Shown: positions 8,513-16,373, counted from the stretch's first letter. The stretch: 16,403 nt of DNA from Terfezia claveryi (GCA_015179025.1 WHUX01000632.1:1-16403), one strand, 5' to 3'. Numbers and translations are program-made. The notes: generated from the letters alone by a model not told the origin.

Positions 8513-8597
8513 CCCGACACCTAGTCGGTTTGTGGGGTAACTGGCAACCGGAAGAGGGGAAAAGGGTGTCGGATATCTTGCCAAAAACTAACCGACG

Positions 8598-8650
8598 TCC
8601 CAGCTACCAGTGGTTACGTACTGGGCCTTTTGTGCAAGTGCTAGCTGGGA
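8598..8650 (+). promoter_or_regulatory. Two-level stem-loop in retroelement leader
   Basis: Perfect 9-bp stem TCCCAGCTA (8598-8606) with TAGCTGGGA (8642-8650), immediately enclosing a 5-bp stem CCAGT (8607-8611) with ACTGG (8620-8624). The two stems stack without unpaired bases on the 5' side. Confidence 0.5.
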
Positions 8651-9089
8651 TGACAGGTCACCTCTCGTGCGCAAGTCCCCCCGGGGGCAAGGTATTCGTC
8701 CGCGTGCGACCTAAGTTACCTGGACACGCGGGTAGCGGATGCCGATGTAGCATTAGTTAGTAAGGTGTGGACTGGTGTTATCCGCTGACGCATTCAAAAC
8801 GTTTCGCGGATTTCATCAGGTCATCTTGCCAGACCCTGAGGGCCATGGGTGTCACAGAGATACAGCTTCACAAAGAGACCGGGTCTGAAACACCATTTTC
8901 CATTGTGACAATCTCCCGACATACCTTGGCAGCCGGAAAGGAGCTAAAAACTCCCGAGCGGCAGTCACCATCTCGTAGGGGGTTGGTGGGCTCGACAGGA
9001 CGGTTCTAAAGCCGGGGTCGGTCCCAGCGAGCCCCAGTTCTAGTCTTCGGTGGAGCCACTCGTGGGAACTCAACATCTAGGCAGTCTCA

Positions 9090-9124
9090 ACTGTTACACT
9101 CCCCTTCGAGTCCTGGTGGGGGCC
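9090..9124 (+). repeat. 35-bp direct repeat in leader, copy 1
   Basis: Begins ACTGTTACACTCC and contains CCTTCGAGTCCTGGTGGGGG; it is repeated with small changes at 9227-9262, 137 bp downstream. The TTCGAGTCC core resembles a tRNA T-loop, but no matching stem or A box is present. Confidence 0.8.
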
Positions 9125-9226
9125 TCAGGAATTCGTCGCAGCGTGCTTCAACCCCTGCAGTGGTGAATGCGGAAGGTCGTCTTTCCCTGCGCAACTCAGG
9201 TACGTGCCACTCGACTGATAGTTTTA

Positions 9227-9262
9227 ACTGCTACACCCGTCCTTCGAGTCCTGGTGGGGGCC
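9227..9262 (+). repeat. 36-bp direct repeat in leader, copy 2
   Basis: Second copy of the motif at 9090-9124, beginning ACTGCTACACCCG and sharing CCTTCGAGTCCTGGTGGGGG exactly. Its 3' end runs into the strong stem-loop at 9261-9288. Confidence 0.8.
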
Positions 9263-9288
9263 CCTGACAGCCGAAGGCTGTCGAGGGG
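9261..9288 (+). promoter_or_regulatory. Strong stem-loop upstream of RNase H start codon
   Basis: GACAGCC (9266-9272) pairs with GGCTGTC (9276-9282) around a GAA loop, extended by CCCC (9261-9264) with GGGG (9285-9288) across a small internal loop. It ends 59 bases before the ATG at 9348. In a transcript it could affect ribosome loading on the ORF. Confidence 0.5.
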
Positions 9289-9347
9289 TCGAAATGCACC
9301 TGGGGTCGGGTTAGGGCAGAGTCTTTCCCATTATACACACCACAATT

Positions 9348-10232
9348 ATGAACCCAACTTCCGAGAGGTCCAAAGAGTTGGGATATTGGGCAGGAGCTAT
9401 CGCAGGAATCCTAGATGAAGGATGGAGGGTATGTTTTAGTGATGGCACAGGTCGCAGCGAGGGGGTGGCATGCGCAGTACACAGCACGGACTTTCGAGGC
9501 TATGCACCCTCGACCTACGGAGAGTACCTAGGGAATCTGGCCACAGTGACAGACGGGGAACTGGCCGGCATCCTACTCGCAATCGAGACCGAGACATCCG
9601 AGATGACGGCTATCCTATCCGACTCACAAGCAGCTATCCAAGCGGTCATTAATATGAGCAAAGGCCAACCCCCAAGGTCAGGCATCGAGAGCAGGATAAA
9701 ATCGAGTCTAGTGGCACAAGCGGATACACGGGACTTCCAACTCGCATGGGTACGGGGACACATAGGGATCGAGGGCAACGAGAAAGCAGACCGCCACGCA
9801 GATTTTGAGTCTGTGCTGGGCCATAGCAGAGGCTCTCCTCGAACGGTCACTACAGGTGGCATCCGAGCAGCCTCCAAGGCCCTCCGGAAGGAAGCAAGGA
9901 TAAGCGCAGGCTTCGGTACCCATTGGATCGCGAACTGGAGCCGTCAGGCATTTTCCGCCTTCACCTGGATGCGAACGGATCGGGGACCTCAGAAGTCCTG
10001 GCTGCACCGCTTAGGCAAGGCCGACTCTGCTGCATGCAGCTGCGGCCATCCACTGGAAAACGGCCACCACATCACCTTTGAATGCCCCCGTCTTGACCGA
10101 GAAAGAATTCGTTGGTTGGGAGGCAAGAGTAGCTGGGAAGAGTTAGACAAACCGGAGTGGAGAAAGGAGGGAGAAGAGGCATACGAGGCCACGGGGGCGT
10201 TTTTCGAGCAGGTCCATAGCCTACTCAGGTAG
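9348..10232 (+). CDS. LINE-type RNase H with C-terminal zinc knuckle, 294 aa
   Basis: RNase H1-type domain at about residues 28-155 with all expected acidic residues visible: D32 (CFSDGTG), E71 (DGELAGI), D92 (ILSDSQAAI), and the C-terminal H138 and D148 (WVRGHIGIEGNEKADRHA). A spacer rich in basic residues follows, then a Cys/His knuckle (C230, C232, H241, C246; CSCGHPLENGHHITFECPRL), typical of the end of fungal and insect LINE ORF2. It would degrade the RNA strand of RNA/DNA hybrids during element copying. The start is the first Met after an in-frame TAG, so the ORF is self-contained and not an open end of a longer frame. No RT lies upstream. The frame is undamaged over 885 bp, which suggests recent insertion or selection. 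A domesticated host RNase H is less likely because the ORF lies within the target duplications and before an A tail. Confidence 0.88.
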   Translation: MNPTSERSKELGYWAGAIAGILDEGWRVCFSDGTGRSEGVACAVHSTDFRGYAPSTYGEYLGNLATVTDGELAGILLAIETETSEMTAILSDSQAAIQAVINMSKGQPPRSGIESRIKSSLVAQADTRDFQLAWVRGHIGIEGNEKADRHADFESVLGHSRGSPRTVTTGGIRAASKALRKEARISAGFGTHWIANWSRQAFSAFTWMRTDRGPQKSWLHRLGKADSAACSCGHPLENGHHITFECPRLDRERIRWLGGKSSWEELDKPEWRKEGEEAYEATGAFFEQVHSLLR

Positions 10233-10275
10233 AATCATTCGGAAAAGACGGGGAGGAGGAGAAGAGAAGGTACTT

Positions 10276-10324
10276 CAGGGCCCTAGGGCTCCTCCGGCTT
10301 TGCCGGTTCATGACAGCACGGGAG
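10276..10324 (+). repeat. 3' stem-loop motif, copy 1
   Basis: 49-bp motif with a perfect 5-bp stem and 3-base loop, CCGGC-TTT-GCCGG, followed by a conserved GGTTCATGACAGCACGGGAG. It matches 10503-10551 at about 41 of 49 positions. Confidence 0.75.
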
Positions 10325-10368
10325 TCACATCACGATTTTCATTTATCTCTTTCTCTCTCCTTTTTAGG

Positions 10369-10422
10369 GTTCTTATAATTTTTCCACCGGCGAGAGTTCT
10401 TATAATTTTTCCACCTGCGAGA
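10369..10422 (+). repeat. 27-bp tandem duplication in retroelement 3' region
   Basis: Units 10369-10395 and 10396-10422 (beginning GTTCTTATAATTTTTCCACC) differ by one base (G/T at 10390 versus 10416). Confidence 0.9.
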
Positions 10423-10502
10423 GTTGGGGAGGGTTTCTTCGGGGCTCCGTTTGGAGTAGAGTTCGGGGAGGTCTTGAGATTTCTCCGGGGGGGGGCTCCA
10501 GT

Positions 10503-10551
10503 CAGGGCTCTCGGGCTCATCCGACATTGTCGGTTAATGACAGCATGGGAG
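10503..10551 (+). repeat. 3' stem-loop motif, copy 2
   Basis: Second copy with the stem CCGAC-ATT-GTCGG. Compared with copy 1 the fourth pair changed from G-C to A-T on both sides, keeping the stem. Downstream ATGACAGCATGGGAG is conserved. Confidence 0.75.
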
Positions 10552-10713
10552 GTCCCCTTTTATGAATTTCCTTTGTTAATTGGTTTTTGTAGCGATGGAC
10601 CTGGCAGCTTAACTTGCCCTGTCCTGAATCCACCCGGGCTTCCAGGTGGCTCCTCATAGACCCACGTCGGGTCTGCATAGGAGTACTGAGTATTTAAAAA
10701 AATTTAAAAAAAA

Positions 10714-10728
10714 TGCGCCTTAGCCGTG
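10714..10728 (+). repeat. Target-site duplication, right copy
   Basis: TGCGCCTTAGCCGTG, identical to 8457-8471 and directly following the A-rich tail. Host sequence continues as TGACCACGC. Confidence 0.9.
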
Positions 10729-11259
10729 TGACCACGCTAGCAGGTAATGCCACTCCTGGCAGCTGCATGCGCTGCCAAGCAGCGTTGATTCCACGAATGT
10801 CTCCTATCCACAGCTCGGATATCTGCATTTCCACAGCTCCGTTGTCTCCATTTCCACAGCTCCGATGTCTCCATTTGCTCTCGTTCCACGGCTCCGATAT
10901 GTACTGTGCTTGATGGGTCTACGTTGGTGGGAGGCAGTATGGGCAGCGGTTGCCCCGCAATATGCCAAGGCGGACGAAGGTTCTAGCGCTGCCTCCGATG
11001 GGATCGGCTTTTATGTATATAAACATTTCACAATACTATTGACATTTTGCAATGCTTCTTTACGGTACGCTTCATTGGTCGTAATAGGCCTCTATTGTAG
11101 GGAGGCTAAAGATCCATCCGTTCCGGGCTGAACAACTAAAGGCCAGGTTAGAGAACCAAGCCACCCAGAAGGGTTGGGGTTGAACGCGCTCATAGGATGC
11201 CTGGGCGTTTGGGAGACACCCAAGATACCAGGAGCCATATGCTCAAGGGAGGTCATCCG
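10729..11259. other. Host flank with hairpin and short tandem repeat, no gene seen
   Basis: Contains a perfect 7-bp hairpin TGGCAGC/GCTGCCA (10757-10763 with 10771-10777) and the 23-bp tandem repeat listed separately. Open frames (10713-10913, 10865-11131 plus; 11092-11355 minus) are repeat-derived or unrecognisable. Confidence 0.4.
10808..10901 (+). repeat. 23-bp tandem repeat, about 3.7 copies
   Basis: Units beginning CCACAGCTC at 10808-10830, 10831-10853 and 10854-10876, then a 9-base interruption and a partial unit (10886-10901). Copies differ by a few bases, e.g. CGGATATCTGC, CCGTTGTCTCC, CCGATGTCTCC. Confidence 0.85.
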
Positions 11260-11640
11260 GACGTCCTGAGGTAGGGGAAGGTCATCTGGACGCCATAAGC
11301 TGAAAAGCAGGTTATCGGGACGCCATGAGATGCCAGAGGTGGGATGACATGGCACAGGATGACATGGGATGCCAGAGGCACGGAAGGTAAGATTTGGGCG
11401 ACCTCAGATGACAGTGGACGCCACATAAATCCTTCCTCATGTGTGGGAGACCTCAGATGACTGTGAGCGGCACGGGAGACGTTGACAGGACGGTGGACGC
11501 TACGGGAGACATCGAGAGAATGGAGTGTAAGTTGGGGACGACATCAAAAGACAGTGGACGCCGCAGGAGACATTGGCAGGACCGTGTCATCCGGACGCAC
11601 CCATAGTGGCGTCCGGACGCCATAAAAATCGTTCCTGATG
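11247..11640 (+). repeat. Degenerate GGACGCC-rich repeat array
   Basis: The motif GGACGCC, GGACGTCC or GGACGCA recurs many times (near 11256, 11289, 11319, 11414, 11553, 11614), often preceded by TCATCC or CAGTG. Longer similar blocks include gacgccacataaatccttcc (from about 11415) and gacgccataaaaatcgttcc (from about 11615). Unit length is irregular, so it is an old, decayed array. No coding frame. Confidence 0.5.
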
Positions 11641-11643
11641 TAG

Positions 11644-11767
11644 ATTATAAAAGGTAGCGACTACGCTACCAGGTTTAGCACCAATTAGCTGAGGCATAAG
11701 ATCATTAGCTTAGCACTAGATCATAAAAGGTAGTGACTACGCTAGCAGGTTTAGTGCTAAATTGCTG
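11644..11767 (+). repeat. Duplicated 48-bp motif with hairpin core
   Basis: Copy 1 (11644-11691) and copy 2 (11720-11767) share ATAAAAGGTAG.GACTACGCTA with about 76 bp between starts. Copy 1 has a perfect 7-bp hairpin GGTAGCG-ACTA-CGCTACC; copy 2 has lost part of it. An additional 9-bp inverted repeat, TTAGCACTA/TAGTGCTAA (11710-11718 with 11752-11760), surrounds copy 2. Confidence 0.65.
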
Positions 11768-12244
11768 CGGTGGGAGACCCCGTAGGAATCCCTGGTGTTG
11801 TAGACCTTTTTGACTTCCGTTTTGTCTATGTTCACCACGATGATTGTAATGGTACTCCCATCCCAATGCCGATATTCCCCAAATCCCGAAACTATAGCAT
11901 CTCTTGAAATTCCTCGTAGGTTAATAAGTACGAATAGGGTATTCAATATAAAATAATCAAGCGATTAGATTGAAAATTGTAATCGACGTTCTAAGCCGAT
12001 CAAGATTGAGTGACCCTCGATCATAGGATTCAGTTGGTAGGTATCGCATTAAGATTGTCTCAGGAGATGCAATTCTGCGGGATAATGAGGGGTTGTGTAC
12101 CCAGACTAGGTAATTCTTATCGATAAGTACCTATTTGTGGTTTAGCGCTAGTCTCATGCCAAGCCTATAGTCGACGCCAAAATATGCTTATTTACTATAT
12201 GGGACTAGTGAATGTATGTTTCACCTCTAGCATGTAGCTTGAAT
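11768..12244. other. Start of AT-rich region, no gene supported
   Basis: A 69-codon minus-strand frame (11737-11946) reads FGEYRHWDGSTITIIVVNID in its middle and could be a gene remnant, but it is short, has no recognised domain and overlaps the preceding repeat. Beyond it both strands are full of stops. AT content rises clearly from about here to the end of the window. Confidence 0.35.
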
Positions 12245-12290
12245 ATTACTTAAGAATAGGGCATTCTAAAATGCCCCATTATTAAGTAAT
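12245..12290. repeat. 20-bp inverted repeat hairpin, 6-base loop
   Basis: Left arm 12245-12264 and right arm 12271-12290 match at 18 of 20 positions (outer ATTACTTAA/TTAAGTAAT, inner GGGCAT/ATGCCC) around TCTAAA. The GGGC core in a very AT-rich region makes it stand out. Confidence 0.85.
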
Positions 12291-12389
12291 GTATATGGTA
12301 GGGCAATCCCACCTATGCTAAAATAACTTCTTGGCATATATTATGTCTTTAGGCTGGATAGCAAAGACTGTTCATATGCCAAAACTATA

Positions 12390-12572
12390 GTCTTCTGTAT
12401 TGATAATAAAGACTAATATATGCTGTGCAATATTTGTCTTCCATATTGATAATAAAGACTACTACATGCCATGCAATATTTGTCTTCCATATGATAATAA
12501 AGACTGCTACATGCTATATAATATTTGTCTTCTATATTGATAATAAAGACTACTACATACCGTACAATATTT
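12390..12572 (+). repeat. 46-bp tandem repeat, four units with internal hairpin
   Basis: Units 12390-12435, 12436-12481, 12482-12526 (45 bp) and 12527-12572 start GTCTTC and contain TGATAATAAAGAC. Each begins with GTCTT and carries AAGAC about 20 bases on, so each can form a small stem. Diverged flanking half-units (GTCTTTAGGCTGGA near 12345 and GTCTTTAAGCTGGA at 12573) bracket the array. Confidence 0.9.
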
Positions 12573-13341
12573 GTCTTTAAGCTGGAAATGTAGACTATCT
12601 TACTTATTTAATAACATTATAATTATTTCACCTTCTACTCAGTACTTGAAGATTTCATGTTATATGCTCGATTTGAGTATTGCTATTACCATAATATAAT
12701 AGCTTCAAACTCTATAATTACAATTAAAAATGCTGACTACTATTTTCTTCTCTATAGTCAATACTGCTTCTATTGCGTTTTCTACTCCAATTATGAAATT
12801 AAGATCAGGTAATTAAGACAATCTGTATTTTTCTCCCACTACCTTGGGCTAAGTGCTCTTGACAAGTCAAGTAACTACTATATACATCTTGGCCTATTGA
12901 CTCTATATAAATTAATATGACTGTCAATAAATATATAATGTAATATAATTTCAAGGAGTAAACAAATCTACTTGAAAGATATTGAGTGATGTTATATACA
13001 CTAATATGTATGACCTGAATTATTGGTAGAGTATGATATGATATATGTGTTTATATGATGGCATATTCCTACCTGGTTTTTTTAGCAAACTATACATAGC
13101 ATGATTGTATATATGTGTAAATTATTGCTTAGGTAGGTTGTTGACTGTTTATTTCTTTCTTCTCCTTTACCTAAACTTGGTATTCATATAGTATACACAC
13201 ATCTCTACACCACCATGCCCTATACATCTTTATCACCATGATCTCTGTATACAACACAATGATCGATATCAGTAAAAAAAATATGCATCAGGAATGTACC
13301 ACTAAGCATCTGGACATGAGTTTGTATCCTGTGCATCCTGT
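12573..13341. other. AT-rich sequence without gene
   Basis: Strongly AT-rich with frequent TA dinucleotides and stops in all frames, the appearance of RIP-degraded DNA. Nothing recognisable apart from scattered short repeats. Confidence 0.45.
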
Positions 13342-13525
13342 GCATCTAGATGCACTAGAACATTGCCCCTCGCCTATGACGCAACACCAATACTAGGCAG
13401 TTGCTCTCGCATCTGGACGCACTGGAACGTTGCTCCCTCGCCTGGGATGCAACACTAATGCTGGGCAGTTGATCTCGCATCTAGGACGCACTGGAATGTT
13501 GCCCCCATACCTGGGACACAAGTAT
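13342..13525 (+). repeat. 67-68-bp tandem repeat, about 2.7 units, RIP-like differences
   Basis: Units 13342-13408, 13409-13476 and a partial third from 13477 start GCATCT and share GCACT.GAA.TTGC and GGCAGTTG. Units 1 and 2 differ by nine transitions, two transversions and one indel; at least five transitions are TG versus TA, the RIP signature read on the opposite strand. Confidence 0.85.
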
Positions 13526-13776
13526 ACATGCAACCTTTGTCCCGACGTACTTAGTAGGTAAACACAACCTGCTTACAGCTTGCATCTGCTATGTTCTTAT
13601 ACTAGCCAGCTATGTAGCTAGGTTTGCAACTTTTGAATATGTATGCATGTAAGGAAGTGGCTTACTCATACCCTATGACTAACCCTCTCCCTCACAAATG
13701 TATTTCTTATGTATTTTCTTACTCAGCAAGCATCTCAAAACACACAAATTCTGTGTGCTGTCTGCCTTGCTAATAT

Positions 13777-13820
13777 TTTACATGCTTTACATGCTTTCAA
13801 TGCTATCACATGCTTTCATA
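13777..13820 (+). repeat. Imperfect short tandem repeat of ACATGCTTT
   Basis: ACATGCTTT occurs three times with a diverged AATGCTATC between the second and third copies. Simple slippage-type repeat in AT-rich DNA. Confidence 0.7.
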
Positions 13821-13856
13821 TGTATAAGTCAAAGTTAAGACTTAACCTATTTTGTA

Positions 13857-13884
13857 CTAGATAGTATTTGGAAGTACTATCTAG
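13857..13884. repeat. Perfect 10-bp palindrome with 8-base loop
   Basis: CTAGATAGTA (13857-13866) and TACTATCTAG (13875-13884) around TTTGGAAG. Confidence 0.85.
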
Positions 13885-14205
13885 AAGATCAAATGATGTT
13901 GATCTCAATACATGTAAGGGTCAGATGATAGTGCACTGCTCAGCACTGCCCCAGCACTGCCCCATTAGAAACACATATAGTCCCTGAATTTCCCTTCAGT
14001 TGACAGATAGTTAGAACTCAGAACATAGTTAGAGTACAATCAATATAGAAGTTCCACTGGTTAATTTCTAAGTGCCTTGGCACTCCTATACTACTTTACC
14101 TATTACAGTAATCTTATGCTACTGGTAATAACTTTAATAGTAAGACTAAACAATACACTATTAGTAATCTACTTTGTAGTATACATTACTAGCCATAGAT
14201 TATCT

Positions 14206-14235
14206 GATTAGATTAGATCCTTATCTAATCTAATC
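14206..14235. repeat. Perfect 13-bp palindrome with 4-base loop
   Basis: GATTAGATTAGAT (14206-14218) and ATCTAATCTAATC (14223-14235) around CCTT; each arm is itself a tandem of GATTA. Confidence 0.9.
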
Positions 14236-15057
14236 TGATTGTCCAGTCCCTCTAACAACACATTACATTTTTTTAACCTAAGAACTTGATTCTTACCTAA
14301 CTAGGAAGGCCTGATCAACCTTACCTAATCAACAAAGTTTCTACCAACAAGAGTAGAAACTAAAGCCAGTATAAGCCTATAGCAATAGCAATAGCATCAA
14401 AGTCTGACAGTCAGCAGTAAGACTATCCTCCAAATAGCAACAGTAAGACTATTCAACAAATAGCAACCAGTAAAAGCCTACAAATAGTAGCAAAACAATA
14501 TAAGAGGCAAACAATTGTATTTAACTGGCAATACAAAGAAAAACAAATACCTAATCTGGTAACTCTGAGACCTAGAAATTGCCTCAGAAGTCCAATAAAG
14601 TGTGGATTATAGGAACTAGTCCTATCAATATCCAAACTCCAGAGAGTATCCCAGCCCCACTCTCTACCTAGCCTAAAGAAAAAATTGGGAATTCTCCTAA
14701 TAAGTAGAGCAAGGAAAGTTTCTGTACCTCTCTCTCTAAAAAGAATACAAGTACCTAGCAGTCTAACCCATATCCTTCCACTCAACTTTCTTTCTAGCAT
14801 TTAAAGGAAACCCTGCTCTCACAACAATCTTATCAACAAAAGTAACCCTTTTTCCCTTCAGTCTCCTCTCTCCTTACCATAATCAACCCTGGTATTAGAA
14901 GTAACAAATAGAGGATAAAAGGAAGTTGATAAGAAGTAGATCCTTCCTCATCAGGATCCATCTTAAAGAAAGCAGAATAGAAGAAATAGAGTCCAAGGAA
15001 TCAGTAGTATAATATCTAATAGATATAGAGACTCCTAAACAAAAAAGTACTAGTGTA
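14236..15057. other. AT-rich sequence; minus-strand open frame of doubtful reality
   Basis: A 115-codon minus-strand frame (14453-14800) has a hydrophobic, Leu/Cys/Arg-rich product with no domain I can name. The bases read A/G-rich on the plus strand, so it may be antisense to a decayed plus-strand gene. Short repeats such as AATAGCAATAGCA occur near 14381-14395. This could be the leader or LTR area of the decayed element that follows, but I found no LTR pair or primer-binding site. Confidence 0.3.
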
Positions 15058-16373
15058 ATGGAAGGAGGAGCTAGAGCTAGGAAAGGCAGGAGAAAGGCAA
15101 TAACAAGTGAGGAGCTAGAAGCACTCAAGGCCAAGTTAGTTAATACCTCTAAAAAGAAAGTTCCAGCTGGGAAAGATATTCTAGAAAAGGAAATGGAAAC
15201 AAGGGAAATAGTCATTGGGCCTAATTCATCATGCCTGAAGTGAGGATTGTAACACCTCCTGCAACAAAAGCCTTTTAGGATAAAAATGAGTCATCATGGT
15301 ACTAAAGGATATCACAGGTATTTATATACCTAACAATAAACAACATGTTATCAAAAAGGAAAAAAGAACTATTGCTGAAGCAGCAGAAAAGTTCATGATT
15401 TTTCAACAGAAAGACAATTTGACAAGTCAGTTCAAATGGACTTTCAACTCTCATCTACTTCAAAAGCATATGGCCTTACCCAACCTATAACCATGTAAAG
15501 GAGTTCCATGGCTAGCATTAAACTGGCCTTTTCTGACATAGTACATGCTTATGGTAACTGTATGATCTGGAAACTCAGAAATAGTGCCTCCAATAACAGA
15601 ACCTGTAGAAACTCATGAAGAGATAGGAAGGAAACTGTTTGAGCTGGAGGAAGGTAAGGGGAAAAGTATGCAATATGAAGAAGAAGATGATGGAGATTAT
15701 GAAACAGATATAGAAGAAATATCTAAAAAGACATGCCACCTCCTAAAGATAGGAAAAAGCCAACATATACCAAAAAGAGTAAGACTCCTGACAAGAAGTC
15801 TAGAAGGAGCTCTAGTGTGTAGCTGAGGTGGAAGTGAGGACCAGGATCTGGATCTAAGGGTGATGAGTCAGATAATGCTCTGATGATAATAGAAAGAAAA
15901 GGTCAACTAGGGAACCAAGCCCTCACCACTTGGAGTAGTCTAAAAAGACTGGTCAAACTATACCATTACAATAGATCAGCAAATCTCTAGTAAAGAGGCA
16001 AATAAATTTGCAAAGATTCCTAATCCCCAATGATTGATGAAGTATCAGAAAAATGGAGGGATCAAACTACCTTTGACAATTATATACAACAGTTGTAGAA
16101 GTGGGTAGAGTATTAAGGGATGATATAGCAAGTTGGAAAAGCCTGGATAGAGCAAGTTTTATGTTTGAAGAAGAGTGCTCAGACTTGTATAACCAGTATT
16201 GCTCTGAGAAAGCTGATATTGAGGACAGGAATTTCCATGAATTTATGTTAAAACTGAGAGGTAAACTCATCTCTACAGTAGCACCTGAAGTCTTTGTGGA
16301 AACAATATCTGTCACACCATTAGAGGCCAGAAGTTACTGTCATACAGTATACACAGAACCTGGAAGAGTTTAA
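15058..16373 (+). pseudogene. Decayed plus-strand coding region, possibly retrotransposon gag
   Basis: Successive plus-strand open pieces in shifting frames: 15058-15243 (very basic, GGARARKGRRKAITSEELEA), 15296-15490, 15584-15826 (acidic, YEEEDDGDYETDIEE) and 16101-16373 (charged, helical, FEEECSDLYNQYCSEKADIE). A different frame near the end reads IQYTQNLEEFKIKCKDLN, which resembles the V.xYxxxFxxL pattern of LTR-element Gag proteins. Many stops are TAG or TAA where CAG or CAA would fit (for example at 16096), as RIP produces. The order basic N-terminus, acidic linker, helical core fits a Gag, but no zinc knuckle, protease or RT falls inside the window. The element would continue past 16403. 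Assignment is tentative. Confidence 0.3.

Larger units (their letters stand above)
8472..9347 (+). other. Structured leader (5' region) of the retroelement
   Basis: No recognisable protein. Short open frames (8479-8760, 8767-9009) lack known motifs. Secondary structure is plentiful: a nested hairpin at the very 5' end (8473-8512), an 8-bp pairing CCGACACC/GGTGTCGG (8514-8521 with 8565-8572), a 9-bp perfect pairing (8598-8606 with 8642-8650) enclosing CCAGT/ACTGG (8607-8611 with 8620-8624), a C6/G5 palindrome (8677-8687), and a strong stem at 9261-9288. A ~35-bp direct repeat (9090-9124 and 9227-9262) lies near the ORF. The many short stems suggest a folded RNA leader; function unknown. Confidence 0.55.
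8472..10713 (+). mobile_element. Non-LTR retroelement, RNase-H-only non-autonomous LINE derivative
   Basis: The 2,242-bp insertion is bounded by a 15-bp perfect direct repeat and ends in tatttaaaaaaatttaaaaa plus further A residues (10691-10713), as produced by target-primed reverse transcription. It holds an ~870-bp GC-balanced leader with several hairpins and no RT- or endonuclease-like frame, then an intact 294-residue RNase H plus zinc-knuckle ORF, then a ~480-bp 3' region with a duplicated stem-loop. In fungal Tad1/I-type LINEs this RNase H and knuckle form the C-terminal end of ORF2. Here that end stands alone behind an in-frame stop (TAG, about 9315). A simple 5' truncation would leave RT sequence upstream; none is visible, so an internally deleted or specialised derivative that uses another LINE's RT is inferred. 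Confidence 0.8.
10233..10713 (+). other. 3' region and A-rich tail of the retroelement
   Basis: Non-coding stretch after the RNase H stop. It contains two 49-bp copies of a stem-loop motif (10276-10324, 10503-10551), a 27-bp tandem duplication (10369-10422), a 9-base G run (10487-10495), two hairpins near the end (CCACC/GGTGG at 10630-10649 and AGACCC/GGGTCT at 10658-10674), and the A-rich tail at 10691-10713. In LINEs the 3' RNA structure is where the reverse transcriptase binds; these stems are the candidates. Confidence 0.6.

Noticed and set aside
8473..8572. Canonical HDV-like self-cleaving ribozyme
   Set aside because: Only a P1-like stem fits. P3 is not adjacent to P1', there is no GG for P1.1, and the junction after the P4-like stem (8514-8528) lacks the catalytic C. 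Kept only as a possibility in the findings.
9102..9124. tRNA gene or tRNA-derived SINE (TTCGAGTCC box)
   Set aside because: The flanking bases do not form the T-arm stem, and no A box or cloverleaf can be drawn upstream.
9515..10192. Minus-strand open frames under the RNase H ORF
   Set aside because: They are antisense shadows of a well-supported coding frame and have no motif.
9348..10232. Host RNase H gene
   Set aside because: It lies inside a target-site duplication with an A-rich tail and has the LINE-type Cys/His knuckle.
13900..15057. LTR of a retrotransposon
   Set aside because: I looked for a TG..CA bounded repeat and a primer-binding site and found neither; a second LTR would lie outside the window.
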